A DNA stretch of 64,000 bases from NCBI GenBank assembly GCA_963809545.1, contig CAWEKD010000011.1, positions 62,001 to 126,000 of the forward strand, written 5' to 3'. This DNA comes from Natronosporangium sp035305625. Lineage in GTDB: Bacteria; Actinomycetota; Actinomycetes; Mycobacteriales; Micromonosporaceae. Below, in pieces: positions 32,679 through 40,858 of the stretch. The notes under the pieces were generated by a model that was not told the origin of the DNA, ran no database searches, and saw only the letters and a program-made list of their open reading frames with translations. Numbering within the stretch: position 1 is the stretch's first letter; each line of letters opens with the position of its first letter. Made by a program: the position numbers and the translations under genes.

Positions 32679-33452
32679 ATGAGCCCACAGCCGAGGACAC
32701 AGGGCGGTCCATCCACCCGTCCAGCGAGTCGCCCCCGCACCGGGGAGGCGCGGCGAGCGGTGTCCGCGGTCGGGTCGACCCCCGCCGGGGCGGGTAACGA
32801 CCTGACCCCTCGGCAGCGGCGGATCCTCGAATTCCTCCGGGAGTGGGCTGACCAGCACGGCTACCCACCCAGCGTGCGGGAGATCGGCGAGGCGGTCGGG
32901 CTGGTCTCCCCGTCCAGCGTGGCCTATCAGCTCAAGGCGTTGGAGCGCAAAGGCTACTTACGACGGGACCCCAACCGTCCCCGCGCCGTGGACGTCCGGC
33001 CCGCCGGTGAGCTGGTCGAGCACCGCCCCGGCGCCACCCCGCTTCGGTCCGTGCCGGGCACCGAGTCGGGGCGCGCGGAGCCGGCGTACGTGCCCATGCT
33101 CGGCCGGATCGCTGCGGGTGGCCCGATCCTGGCCGAGGAGATGATCGAAGACGTGCTGCCCCTCCCGCGGGAGCTGGTCGGCGACGGCACCCTGTTCCTC
33201 CTCCAGGTGCGGGGCGACTCGATGATCGAGGCGGCGATCTGCGACGGCGACTGGGTGGTGGTCCGCCAGCAGCCGGAGGCGGAGAGCGGGCAGATCGTGG
33301 CCGCCCTGATCGACGGGGAGGCGACCGTCAAGGTCTACCAGCGCCGGGACGGCCATCTCTGGCTGCTGCCCCGCAACCCGGCCTACGAACCGATCCCCGG
33401 GGATCGGGCCACCATCATGGGCAAGGTGGTGGCGGTGCTACGGCGGGTCTGA
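32679..33452 (+). CDS. lexA: LexA repressor
   Basis: This is the SOS-response repressor and latent self-protease. The 257-aa product has a 40-residue Pro/Arg/Ala-rich N-terminal extension. The winged helix-turn-helix follows (LTPRQRRILEFLREWADQHG to VSPSSVAYQLKALERKGYL), then the S24 peptidase domain. The self-cleavage site is Ala146-Gly147 (GRIAAGGP), the catalytic Ser181 is in VRGDSMIEA and Lys218 in EATVKVYQ. The ATG at 32679 follows AGGAGGAGCGGG; the longer frame has no ribosome-binding site. It is convergent with the next gene, with 9 bases between them. Confidence 0.96.
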   Translation: MSPQPRTQGGPSTRPASRPRTGEARRAVSAVGSTPAGAGNDLTPRQRRILEFLREWADQHGYPPSVREIGEAVGLVSPSSVAYQLKALERKGYLRRDPNRPRAVDVRPAGELVEHRPGATPLRSVPGTESGRAEPAYVPMLGRIAAGGPILAEEMIEDVLPLPRELVGDGTLFLLQVRGDSMIEAAICDGDWVVVRQQPEAESGQIVAALIDGEATVKVYQRRDGHLWLLPRNPAYEPIPGDRATIMGKVVAVLRRV

Positions 33453-33461
33453 CCCACCCGC

Positions 33462-35399
33462 TCATCTCCCCCGGAACTCGTACGGGTAGTCCGGGTCGTC
33501 CGAGTAGTAGTCGGGCGCGCCCGACTCGTACCCGCCACTGGCGTAGGTGCCGTGCGACGCACCCCGGCGCTGCCCATCCTCCGCCGGATAGCCGTCCGGA
33601 CCGTGCCCGCCCTGATCCGGATACCCCCCGCCCTGGTCCGGATAGCCCGCGTAGCCGTGCCCGGGATAACCATGGGCGGGATAGCCCTGGTCGGGGTAAG
33701 CGGCGGCGGGTTGAGCCGGGCTCTCCTCCGGCCAATCTTGATCAAACGGTTGGTCCGGGGTGCCCCCTCGCCCGTACGGGTCGGCGTAGCCGTACTCCTG
33801 GCCGGCCACCCCGTCGGCGTAGCCGTACCCCGTGGCGGTGGGGTAGCGGGGCTGCCCATCGTGGTAGCCGGGATCCTCCCCGTAGCCGGACGCCGGTGCA
33901 GGCGGGTGGCCGCCCTCGGCGTACCGCCCACCGGTGTACGTACCGCCGGCGTAAGTGCCGCCGGTGTAGGTTCCGCCCGAATAGGTGCCGCCGGCGCCGG
34001 TCGGCGGTTCCTCACCCGCCATCCGGTACCGGTCGTCTGCGTACCCCTCCCCGGCTGACTGCCCGCTTTCGTACCACTCGTCCTCGGCCGAATCGCCCCC
34101 CCGTGCCGCTCGGGATGTGTAGACCCCACCCCCGCTCGCCTCACCTGCCTCGGCCGCGGAGTCCGCTGCGGTATCGGTCAGCCGGGCCCGACCGGTGATC
34201 GGTCCGGGATCGTCCTCCTCGGCGGAGGCCGCGCGCCGCCGGGCCCGGACGATCCCGTACACCCCAGCGGCCACCAGGAGCAGCCCCACCACGCCCGCGG
34301 CCGCGATCAGGTTGATGATGTCCTGCACGCCATTGACCAACGAAAAGCCGCCGCCTCGTGGTGCGTTCGCCTCGGCCGGGGTCTCCGGCGGCGCCGGCGG
34401 CGCCGGCGGGGTCGGCACGTAGCTGAGGATCACGGTGGGAATTTCCGGATCCTCCAGGCTGGCCAGGTCTGAGACGGTCAGGAACAGTTCCCCGTCCGGG
34501 GAGTAGGTGATCGCTTCCCCGAACGGCTCCCCCGGCAACGGGGTGATCCGGGGTTCACCCTCGGTCACCGCCGTCACCACATCGCCATCGGGCACGTCGA
34601 ACTCGAACGCGTCGGTGTAGGTGCGCAGCACCACCCGGCTGCCGTCCGGCGCCACCGCCCCACCGGTGATCGCCCGGCTGGCGGCGGCGGCGGGCAGAAA
34701 CTCGTGCTCCGAGTCGGTCTCGGGCAGGTTGACTTCGCCCACCTTCTCCAACGGGATCGCCTGCTCGGGCGGGTTGTTCGGCACCAGCTCCCCGGCGGGG
34801 CGGTACACCTCGGCGGGACCCACGGTCTTGGTGACGATGAGCGGGGTGCCGTCGCCGTCCAGCAGGAGCGCCTCGGAGTCCCGCGGGCCGTCCGGGTAAC
34901 TGAACCGGTGGATCACCGGAGTGCGGTCGCCGCCGGACAGGTCCACCTGCCACAACGCCACCGTCGGCCGGGCGCCCGCCGCGTTGCCGGCCAGCACCTC
35001 GTTGTCCCCGATGTCGGCTACCCACAGCACCTGGCGCTGGTAGTCGTATGCCAGATCCTCCGGATCCAGCGGCCGTCCCGGGTAGAACGTCTGGAAGTCC
35101 ACCACCTGGCAGGAGTGGTCCAGGAAGAAGATCGGCAGCCGCTCGTCGTACATCGCCGCGGAGTCGTTGATGACGATGTAGCCGTCGTCGGTGGCGACCA
35201 GCCCGGACAACCCGACTAGCCGGTAGTCGGTGATGGTGCAGACCTCGGTGCCCGGCTCCGGTTCCGGAATCTCGCCTTCGCCGGGCTGCTCAGCTGGCAC
35301 GGTGGGGGTGGGTTGGGCTCCCGCCGCGGTGGCCCCGGCCAGCACCATCGTCGTTGCCAGGCAGGCGACCGCGGCGATTGCCGCTGTCACTCGACGCAT
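33462..35399 (-). CDS. Exported beta-propeller-like membrane protein with Gly-Tyr-rich cytoplasmic tail (Rv2721c-like)
   Basis: A 645-aa protein in the position of mycobacterial Rv2721c (conserved transmembrane Ala/Gly-rich protein). A signal peptide (residues 1-28) and an acidic Pro linker precede an extracellular propeller-like domain of about 300 residues (VGLSGLVATDDGYIVIND, DPEDLAYDYQRQVLWVADIG, ITYSPDGELFLTVSDLASL). A Pro-rich linker and a single TM (IINLIAAAGVVGLLLVAAGVYG) follow. The tail of about 240 residues contains GGTY repeats (GGTYTGGTYAGGTYTGG) and YPDQGGGYPDQGG/GYPGHGYAGY repeats. The tail looks disordered and Tyr-rich. The function is unknown. The start MRRVTAAIAAVA at 35399 gives a proper signal peptide. 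Confidence 0.78.
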   Translation of the reverse strand: MRRVTAAIAAVACLATTMVLAGATAAGAQPTPTVPAEQPGEGEIPEPEPGTEVCTITDYRLVGLSGLVATDDGYIVINDSAAMYDERLPIFFLDHSCQVVDFQTFYPGRPLDPEDLAYDYQRQVLWVADIGDNEVLAGNAAGARPTVALWQVDLSGGDRTPVIHRFSYPDGPRDSEALLLDGDGTPLIVTKTVGPAEVYRPAGELVPNNPPEQAIPLEKVGEVNLPETDSEHEFLPAAAASRAITGGAVAPDGSRVVLRTYTDAFEFDVPDGDVVTAVTEGEPRITPLPGEPFGEAITYSPDGELFLTVSDLASLEDPEIPTVILSYVPTPPAPPAPPETPAEANAPRGGGFSLVNGVQDIINLIAAAGVVGLLLVAAGVYGIVRARRRAASAEEDDPGPITGRARLTDTAADSAAEAGEASGGGVYTSRAARGGDSAEDEWYESGQSAGEGYADDRYRMAGEEPPTGAGGTYSGGTYTGGTYAGGTYTGGRYAEGGHPPAPASGYGEDPGYHDGQPRYPTATGYGYADGVAGQEYGYADPYGRGGTPDQPFDQDWPEESPAQPAAAYPDQGYPAHGYPGHGYAGYPDQGGGYPDQGGHGPDGYPAEDGQRRGASHGTYASGGYESGAPDYYSDDPDYPYEFRGR

Positions 35400-35463
35400 C
35401 GCGTCAGTCTCCCACGCCCACCTGGGAGCCAACAGGGCTGGTGATCGGTATCGCCGATCACGC

Positions 35464-36888
35464 TCACCCCACCGGCACCCGATAGGGGGCCAGCGCGGCG
35501 GCCAGTTCCGGATCCACGGTGGCGACCAGCCGGGTGCCGCCGGGCTCGTGCCGGACCTGGTGGACCTTGCCCCGCTCGTGCGCGCGAGCGATCAACTCGC
35601 CCCGGTCGTACGGCACCAGCGCCACCACCTCCACCGCGGGGCGGGGCAGCGCCTCCTCCAGCGCGGCCCGCAGCTCCGGGATCCCGGCCCCGGTGTGGGT
35701 GGAGATGAACACCGCCTCCGGCAGCTCCCGCTTGAGCTCCAGCAGCCGCTCCTCCGGAGCCACGTCGATCTTGTTGACCACCAGCAGCTCGGGCACGTCC
35801 TCGGCGCCGACCTCGGACAGCACCTCCCGCACCGCCCGGACCTGCCCGAGCGGATCCGGGTGGGCCCCGTCCACCACGTGCAGGATCAGATCGGCGTCGG
35901 CGACCTCCTCCAGCGTGGAGCGGAACGCCTCCACCAGTTCGTGAGGTAGGTGCCGGACGAACCCCACCGTGTCCGACAGGGTGTAGATCCGTCCGTCGGC
36001 GGTACGGGCCCGCCGAATGGTCGGGTCGAGGGTGGCGAACAGCGCGTCCTGCACCAGCACCCCGGCCCCGGTGAGCCGATTGAGCAGGCTGGACTTGCCC
36101 GCGTTGGTATAGCCGGCGATCGCCACGCTGGGCACGTCCCGCCGTTTCCGATTGGCCCGCTGGGTGGTCCGGATCTTCCGCAACCCGGCGATCTCCCGCT
36201 TCAGCCGGGCGATCCGGGCCCGGATCCGACGCCGGTCGGTCTCCAGCTTGGTCTCCCCCGGGCCCCGGAGCCCCACCCCACCGGTGGCGCCACCGGCCCG
36301 TCCGCCGGCCTGCCGGGACAGGGCCTCACCCCAACCACGCAGCCGAGGCAGCAGGTACTGCAGCTGCGCCAGCTCCACCTGGGCCTTACCCTCCCGGCTC
36401 CGGGCGTGCTGGGCGAAGATGTCCAGGATCAACGCGGTCCGGTCGATCACCTTGGCCTGGATCTGCTGCTCCAGGTTGCGCAGCTGCCCCGGTGACAGCT
36501 CTCCGTCGCAGATCACGGTGTCCGCCCCGGCGGCGACCACGGCGTCTCGCAGCTCGTCGACCTTCCCGCGCCCGATGAAGGTGGCCGGGTCGGGTCGGGA
36601 GCGCCGCTGGATCAGCCCGTCCAGCACGGTCGAGCCGGCGGTGTGGGCCAGGGCGGCGAGCTCCGCCAGCGAATTCTCGGCGTCGGCGACGGTGCCCTCG
36701 GTCCATACACCGACCAGCACCACCCGTTCCAGCCGGAGCTGGCGGTACTCCACCTCGCTGACATCGGCGAGTTCGGTGGACAAGCCCGGCACGCGCCGGA
36801 GCGCCTGACGGTCCTCCAGCTCCAGCTCACCGGTGGATGGCTCATCGATCGGGAGCAGAGTGTCGGCCAGCGTGACTGGTTCGTGCAA
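35464..36888 (-). CDS. hflX: GTPase HflX
   Basis: A 474-aa ribosome-associated GTPase that splits or rescues stalled ribosomes under stress. The N-terminal HflX domain (TFIGRGKVDELRDAVVAAGA) and the glycine-rich linker GGVGLRGPGETKLETDRR lead to the G domain: G1 GYTNAGKSSLLN, G3 DTVGFVRHLP, G4 VVNKIDVA. The C-terminal domain ends near VPYDRGELIARAHERGKV. The ATG at 36888 gives MHEPVTLADT. The position near dapF-miaA matches the mycobacterial order (Rv2725c-Rv2727c), although here a BCCT transporter is inserted between them. Confidence 0.95.
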   Translation of the reverse strand: MHEPVTLADTLLPIDEPSTGELELEDRQALRRVPGLSTELADVSEVEYRQLRLERVVLVGVWTEGTVADAENSLAELAALAHTAGSTVLDGLIQRRSRPDPATFIGRGKVDELRDAVVAAGADTVICDGELSPGQLRNLEQQIQAKVIDRTALILDIFAQHARSREGKAQVELAQLQYLLPRLRGWGEALSRQAGGRAGGATGGVGLRGPGETKLETDRRRIRARIARLKREIAGLRKIRTTQRANRKRRDVPSVAIAGYTNAGKSSLLNRLTGAGVLVQDALFATLDPTIRRARTADGRIYTLSDTVGFVRHLPHELVEAFRSTLEEVADADLILHVVDGAHPDPLGQVRAVREVLSEVGAEDVPELLVVNKIDVAPEERLLELKRELPEAVFISTHTGAGIPELRAALEEALPRPAVEVVALVPYDRGELIARAHERGKVHQVRHEPGGTRLVATVDPELAAALAPYRVPVG

Positions 36889-37093
36889 TCGTCACCTCGG
36901 TTCGCGTGGCGTCCGTACCAGTCCATCGTGACACGCCGACACCGCGGGGCGCAGGTCAGTTTTCCCCCCAATCCCCTCACCGCGGCGGCGCAAGGCTGGG
37001 GGAGGTTCCGGTTTCCCCGGGCTGATCAGGGGTTTCCCTCCCCGATTACCAGCTCTCCGCAGGGGGTACCGGTAACCGGCACAAGGAGGTCCC

Positions 37094-38779
37094 GTGTCCG
37101 AATCATCACCGCCGACCACTGGCCCCGGCCGCGCCAAAGTGTCGCGGTGGGTGTTCATTCCCGCCGCGGTCCTGATCGTGGCGTTCGTGGGGTACGGCGC
37201 GGGCTTCACCGACCACGCCACGAAGCTGTTCCGCAGTCTGCACCAGGGTGTGATCGCCTCGTTCGGCTGGTTCTACACCGTGATCGTGGCGATCTTCGTG
37301 GTGTTCGCGATCATGGTCGGCGCCAGCCGGCTGGGCGACGTGACGCTGGGGCGCGACGACGAGGAACCGGAGTTCCGGATCGGGTCCTGGCTGGCGATGC
37401 TGTTCGCCGCCGGGATGGGGATCGGGTTGGTGTTCTGGGGGGTCGCCGAGCCGGTCTCCCACCTGGTCGATCCCCGACCGGGTAGCGCGGGGGCGCGGGT
37501 CGCCGCCTCCTCCCCGGCCGATCCGTGGTACGACGCGCCGGAGCTGCGGCCGGAGGCCGGTGGGGTCGCCCAGGAGGCGCTGCTGCAGACCTTCCTGCAC
37601 TGGGGCCTGCATCCGTGGGCGATCTATGCGGTGGTCGGGCTGGCGGTGGGGTACACCATCCACCGCAAGGGGCGGCCGGTCTCCATCCGGTGGGCGTTGG
37701 AGCCGGTGCTCGGCCGCTACGTCCGCAGCTGGCTGGGGGACGTGATCGACATCGTGGCGGTGGTCGCCACGGTGATCGGGGTGGCCACCTCGCTGGGGCT
37801 GGGGGTGCTGCAGATCGGTGCCGGGATTGAGGCGGTCTCCGGGGTGGAGCCGGGGACCTTCCTCCGGGTCATGCTGGTCATCGGCATCACCCTGGCGGCG
37901 ACCCTGTCGGTGGTCAGCGGCGTGGCCCGCGGCATCCGCTGGCTGTCGAACATCAACGTGTCGTTGATGTTCGTGCTGCTGGGGTTCGTGCTGGTGACCG
38001 GGCCGACCCTGTTCCTGCTGCGGGGACTGATCCAGTCGCTCGGGCTGTACTTGCAGAACCTGTTCCGGTTGAGCTTCACCGTCGGGGCCGAACAGGGCAG
38101 CGCCGGCCTGGAGTGGAGCGCCACCTGGAGCACCTTCTACTGGGGATGGTGGATGTCCTGGGCGCCGTTCGTGGGCATATTCATCGCCCGGATCTCCCGC
38201 GGCCGTACCGTCCGGCAGTTCATAGCCGGGACCCTGTTGGTGCCCAGTTTTGCGTCGTTCGTGTGGTTCGCGGTCCTCGGTGGGGCGGGGCTGCACCGGG
38301 AACTGTTCGGCTCCGGCGGGCTGGGGGCGGCGGTGGAGCGGGGGGAGGAATTCGCGCTGTTCGCGCTCCTCGACGGGCTCCCCGCCGCCACGCTGGTGAG
38401 CATCGTCGCCCTGGTGTTGATCGCGTTGTTCTTCATCACCTCCTCCGACTCCGGCTCCCTGGTGGTGGACATGCTGGCCTCCGGCGGTGACCCCGACCCG
38501 CCGATCTGGAGCCGGGTGTTCTGGGCACTGCTGGAGGGGGCGGTCGCGGCCGCGCTGGTGGTGCTGGCGGCCGGGGGGTTGGAGGCGTTGCAGACCGCCC
38601 CGATCCTGGCGGCGCTGCCGGTCAGCCTGGTGATGCTGGTGATGTGTGTGGCGATCTGGCGGAACCTGCGCGCCGAACGCCTGGCCGCGGTCCGGGCCCA
38701 GCGGAGCCGCCGGGCCGCCGAACTGACCGAACAGGTCTCCCGCCGGTTGGAGAACGGGGAGGGCGAATACTCGTCGTGA
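37094..38779 (+). CDS. BCCT-family betaine/choline/carnitine transporter
   Basis: A 561-aa secondary transporter with 12 predicted membrane helices. Family signatures are AAGMGIGLVFWGVAEPVSH (helix 3, Gly-rich substrate and sodium region) and FYWGWWMSWAPFVGIFIAR (helix 8, aromatic box), followed by ISRGRTVRQF. The charged C-terminal tail (RNLRAERLAAVRAQRSRRAA) resembles the osmosensing tails of BetP-type carriers. It likely imports glycine betaine or a related compatible solute with Na+ or H+; the exact substrate is inferred. The GTG follows AGGAGG with 4-nt spacing. It interrupts the otherwise conserved hflX-dapF neighbourhood. Confidence 0.93.
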   Translation: MSESSPPTTGPGRAKVSRWVFIPAAVLIVAFVGYGAGFTDHATKLFRSLHQGVIASFGWFYTVIVAIFVVFAIMVGASRLGDVTLGRDDEEPEFRIGSWLAMLFAAGMGIGLVFWGVAEPVSHLVDPRPGSAGARVAASSPADPWYDAPELRPEAGGVAQEALLQTFLHWGLHPWAIYAVVGLAVGYTIHRKGRPVSIRWALEPVLGRYVRSWLGDVIDIVAVVATVIGVATSLGLGVLQIGAGIEAVSGVEPGTFLRVMLVIGITLAATLSVVSGVARGIRWLSNINVSLMFVLLGFVLVTGPTLFLLRGLIQSLGLYLQNLFRLSFTVGAEQGSAGLEWSATWSTFYWGWWMSWAPFVGIFIARISRGRTVRQFIAGTLLVPSFASFVWFAVLGGAGLHRELFGSGGLGAAVERGEEFALFALLDGLPAATLVSIVALVLIALFFITSSDSGSLVVDMLASGGDPDPPIWSRVFWALLEGAVAAALVVLAAGGLEALQTAPILAALPVSLVMLVMCVAIWRNLRAERLAAVRAQRSRRAAELTEQVSRRLENGEGEYSS

Positions 38780-38791
38780 CGGTCCGGCCGC

Positions 38792-39679
38792 CTACGCCAG
38801 CGCGGCCAGCTGGACGGTCCCGCTGGCCACCAGTACCGCCGGGCCGGTCAGCGCGCAGTCGGTGTCGGTCAACGCCACCGTCAACCGGCCTCCCGGTACG
38901 TCCACCGCGACCACTCCCCGCGCGCGATCCCGGTCCCGCAGGGCGACCAGCGCCGCCGCGCACGCCCCGGAGCCGCAGGAGCGGGTCTCCCCCACCCCTC
39001 GCTCGTGCACCCGCATCCGAATGTGCGCGTCCACCAGCGGCTCCTGGGCCGCCGGGACGGTGAACTCCACGTTCGCACCCGCGGGGAACACCGCCGGGTC
39101 CACCCGAGGCGGCTCCGACAGATCCAGATCAGCCAGCGCCACCCCGGGCGGAAGCGGGCACACCAGATGCGGGTTGCCGCAGTCGACCACCTGCCCGGTG
39201 AACCGACGCTCCCCCAGCCAGGCGTCGCTGACGCCCTGCATCCGGGGCATCCGCATGGTGACGCTGACCGCTTCGTCCCCGACCACCGCCACCACCGGTC
39301 CCGCGCGGGTGCCGAGCACCAGCTCCGGGGTCGCCCCGGGCTCCGCGGCGACCAGGCCGGAATCCACCAGGTAGCGGGCGAACACCCGGACCCCGTTGCC
39401 GCACATTTCCGCGACCGAGCCGTCGGCGTTGCGGTAGTCCATGAACCACTCCGCGTCGGCCCACTCCGGGCCGACCGCGTACCGGGCCAGCTCCGGGTCG
39501 GCGGCGGTGCGCACCACCCGCAGCACCCCGTCGCCGCCGATGCCGGAGCGGCGATCGCACAGGGCCGCCACCAGCGTCGGGGTCAAGGACAGCTGATGGT
39601 CTGGGTCGGGCACGACCACAAAATCGTTGCCGGTGCCGTGGCCCTTGGCGAACGCGATCGACTCCATCGGTGCCATCAT
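38792..39679 (-). CDS. dapF: Diaminopimelate epimerase
   Basis: DapF converts LL- to meso-diaminopimelate, for lysine and peptidoglycan synthesis. The 295-aa protein has the substrate-binding AKGHGTGNDFVVV near the N-terminus. Catalytic Cys pairs occur in EMCGNGVRVFARYL and RSCGSGACAAALVAL, with the DCGNPHLV segment between them. The start is uncertain among three closely spaced ATGs. 39679 is chosen because it overlaps the miaA stop as ATGA; 39667 (MESIAFAKGHG) is the alternative. It is coupled to miaA. Confidence 0.94.
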   Translation of the reverse strand: MMAPMESIAFAKGHGTGNDFVVVPDPDHQLSLTPTLVAALCDRRSGIGGDGVLRVVRTAADPELARYAVGPEWADAEWFMDYRNADGSVAEMCGNGVRVFARYLVDSGLVAAEPGATPELVLGTRAGPVVAVVGDEAVSVTMRMPRMQGVSDAWLGERRFTGQVVDCGNPHLVCPLPPGVALADLDLSEPPRVDPAVFPAGANVEFTVPAAQEPLVDAHIRMRVHERGVGETRSCGSGACAAALVALRDRDRARGVVAVDVPGGRLTVALTDTDCALTGPAVLVASGTVQLAALA

Positions 39680-40605
39680 CCCCCGTCCCGCTCCGGTCGC
39701 GCCGCCTGGATCAGCGCCAACGCCGCCTCCCGCAGATCCGGCCGCCCGGCATCCAACCACTGCACCCGGGGGTCCCGCCGAAACCAGGACCGTTGCCGAC
39801 GGGCGAACCGTCGGGTGGCCCGGACCGTCTCGGCCTTCGCCCCCGCTTCACTGAGCACCCCGTCCAGGTACGCCAGCACCTGCTGGTAGCCGAGCGCGGC
39901 CCGGGCGGTGCGCCCCTGCCGCAGCCCCCGCGGGATCAGCCCGCGCACCTCCTCGACCAGGCCGTCCCGCCACATCCGCTCCACCCGGAGCGCGATTCGT
40001 TCATCCAGCACGTCTCGGTCACGATCCAGGCCGATCCGCACCGACGGGTACGCCGGCTGCGGCGTCTCGGGCAGGCGGGCGGTGAACGGCCGGCCCGTCA
40101 ACTCGATCACTTCCAAGGCCCGGACGATCCGCCGGCCGTTGGAGGGCAGGATCGCCGCCGCGGCGGCCGGATCGACCTGGGCCAGCCGGGCATGCATCGC
40201 TTCTGGTCCCTGCGTGGCCAGTTCCGCCTCCAGCCGGCGACGAATCTGCGGATCGGTGCCGGGAAAGTCCAAGTCGTCCAAAACCGCCCGTACGTACAAC
40301 CCGGAGCCGCCCACCACCAGCGGCACCCGGCCCCGCGCCAGGATGTCGTCCACCGCTGCCCGGGCCAACCGTTGGTAGACCGCTACGCTAGCGGTCTCGG
40401 TGACCTCCCAGATGTCCAGCAGGTGGTGCGGCACCTCCCGGCGCTGCTCCGGCGGCACCTTGGCGGTGCCGATGTCCATCCCCCGGTACAACTGCATGGA
40501 GTCGGCGTTGACCACCTCGCCGCCCAGCTCCCGGGCGAGCGCCAGCGCCAACTCCGATTTGCCGGTCGCGGTGGGCCCGACCACCGCCACCACTAGGCCG
40601 TTCAC
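39676..40605 (-). CDS. miaA: tRNA dimethylallyltransferase
   Basis: MiaA transfers a dimethylallyl group to A37 of tRNAs reading UNN codons, the substrate later methylthiolated by MiaB at 43834. The 309-aa protein has the P-loop VVGPTATGKSELA, NADSMQLYRGMDIGTAK, the LVVGGSGLYVRAVL segment and RRQRSWFRRDPRVQWLD near the C-terminus. The GTG at 40605 (MNGLVVAVVGPT) places the P-loop in the normal position; an upstream in-frame start at 40638 is possible. The stop overlaps dapF. Confidence 0.95.
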   Translation of the reverse strand: MNGLVVAVVGPTATGKSELALALARELGGEVVNADSMQLYRGMDIGTAKVPPEQRREVPHHLLDIWEVTETASVAVYQRLARAAVDDILARGRVPLVVGGSGLYVRAVLDDLDFPGTDPQIRRRLEAELATQGPEAMHARLAQVDPAAAAAILPSNGRRIVRALEVIELTGRPFTARLPETPQPAYPSVRIGLDRDRDVLDERIALRVERMWRDGLVEEVRGLIPRGLRQGRTARAALGYQQVLAYLDGVLSEAGAKAETVRATRRFARRQRSWFRRDPRVQWLDAGRPDLREAALALIQAARPERDGG

Positions 40606-40765
40606 TCGGTCGACCTTAGTGGGCCGGGGCGCCCGCACCCCTCAGCACCGGCCCGGTTGACAGCCGGGGGCGGGGCAACGGCACCATGGAGATAACCCGG
40701 GAAGGATACTAAATGGTCACGGTCTGCCACAGGGTCTCGACTTCACCCGGGGGGAACCTGTGAGA

Positions 40766-40843
40766 ATGCAACAGAAGAGCAGACACCTCTGGCGGGTGCG
40801 GCGGCGACCGCCGGCTCGACACCCGGGTCGGCGACGCCGGTGA
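40766..40843 (+). CDS. Possible Arg-rich 25-residue leader ORF before the DUF349 gene
   Basis: A 25-codon frame from ATG encodes MQQKSRHLWRV followed by a run dominated by Arg and Pro. It ends 15 bases before the DUF349 start, and its stop is followed directly by the GAGGACAGG ribosome-binding site of that gene. About half its residues are Arg or Lys. It could be a translated leader that couples or attenuates downstream expression, or chance. Its own ribosome-binding site is weak. Confidence 0.3.
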   Translation: MQQKSRHLWRVRRRPPARHPGRRRR

Positions 40844-40858
40844 GGACAGGACGGGCAG

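Noticed and set aside
33880..34000. DNA tandem repeat or mobile element
   Set aside because: The repeats are codon-level (Gly-Gly-Thr-Tyr) inside an open frame, and there are no terminal inverted repeats or transposase.
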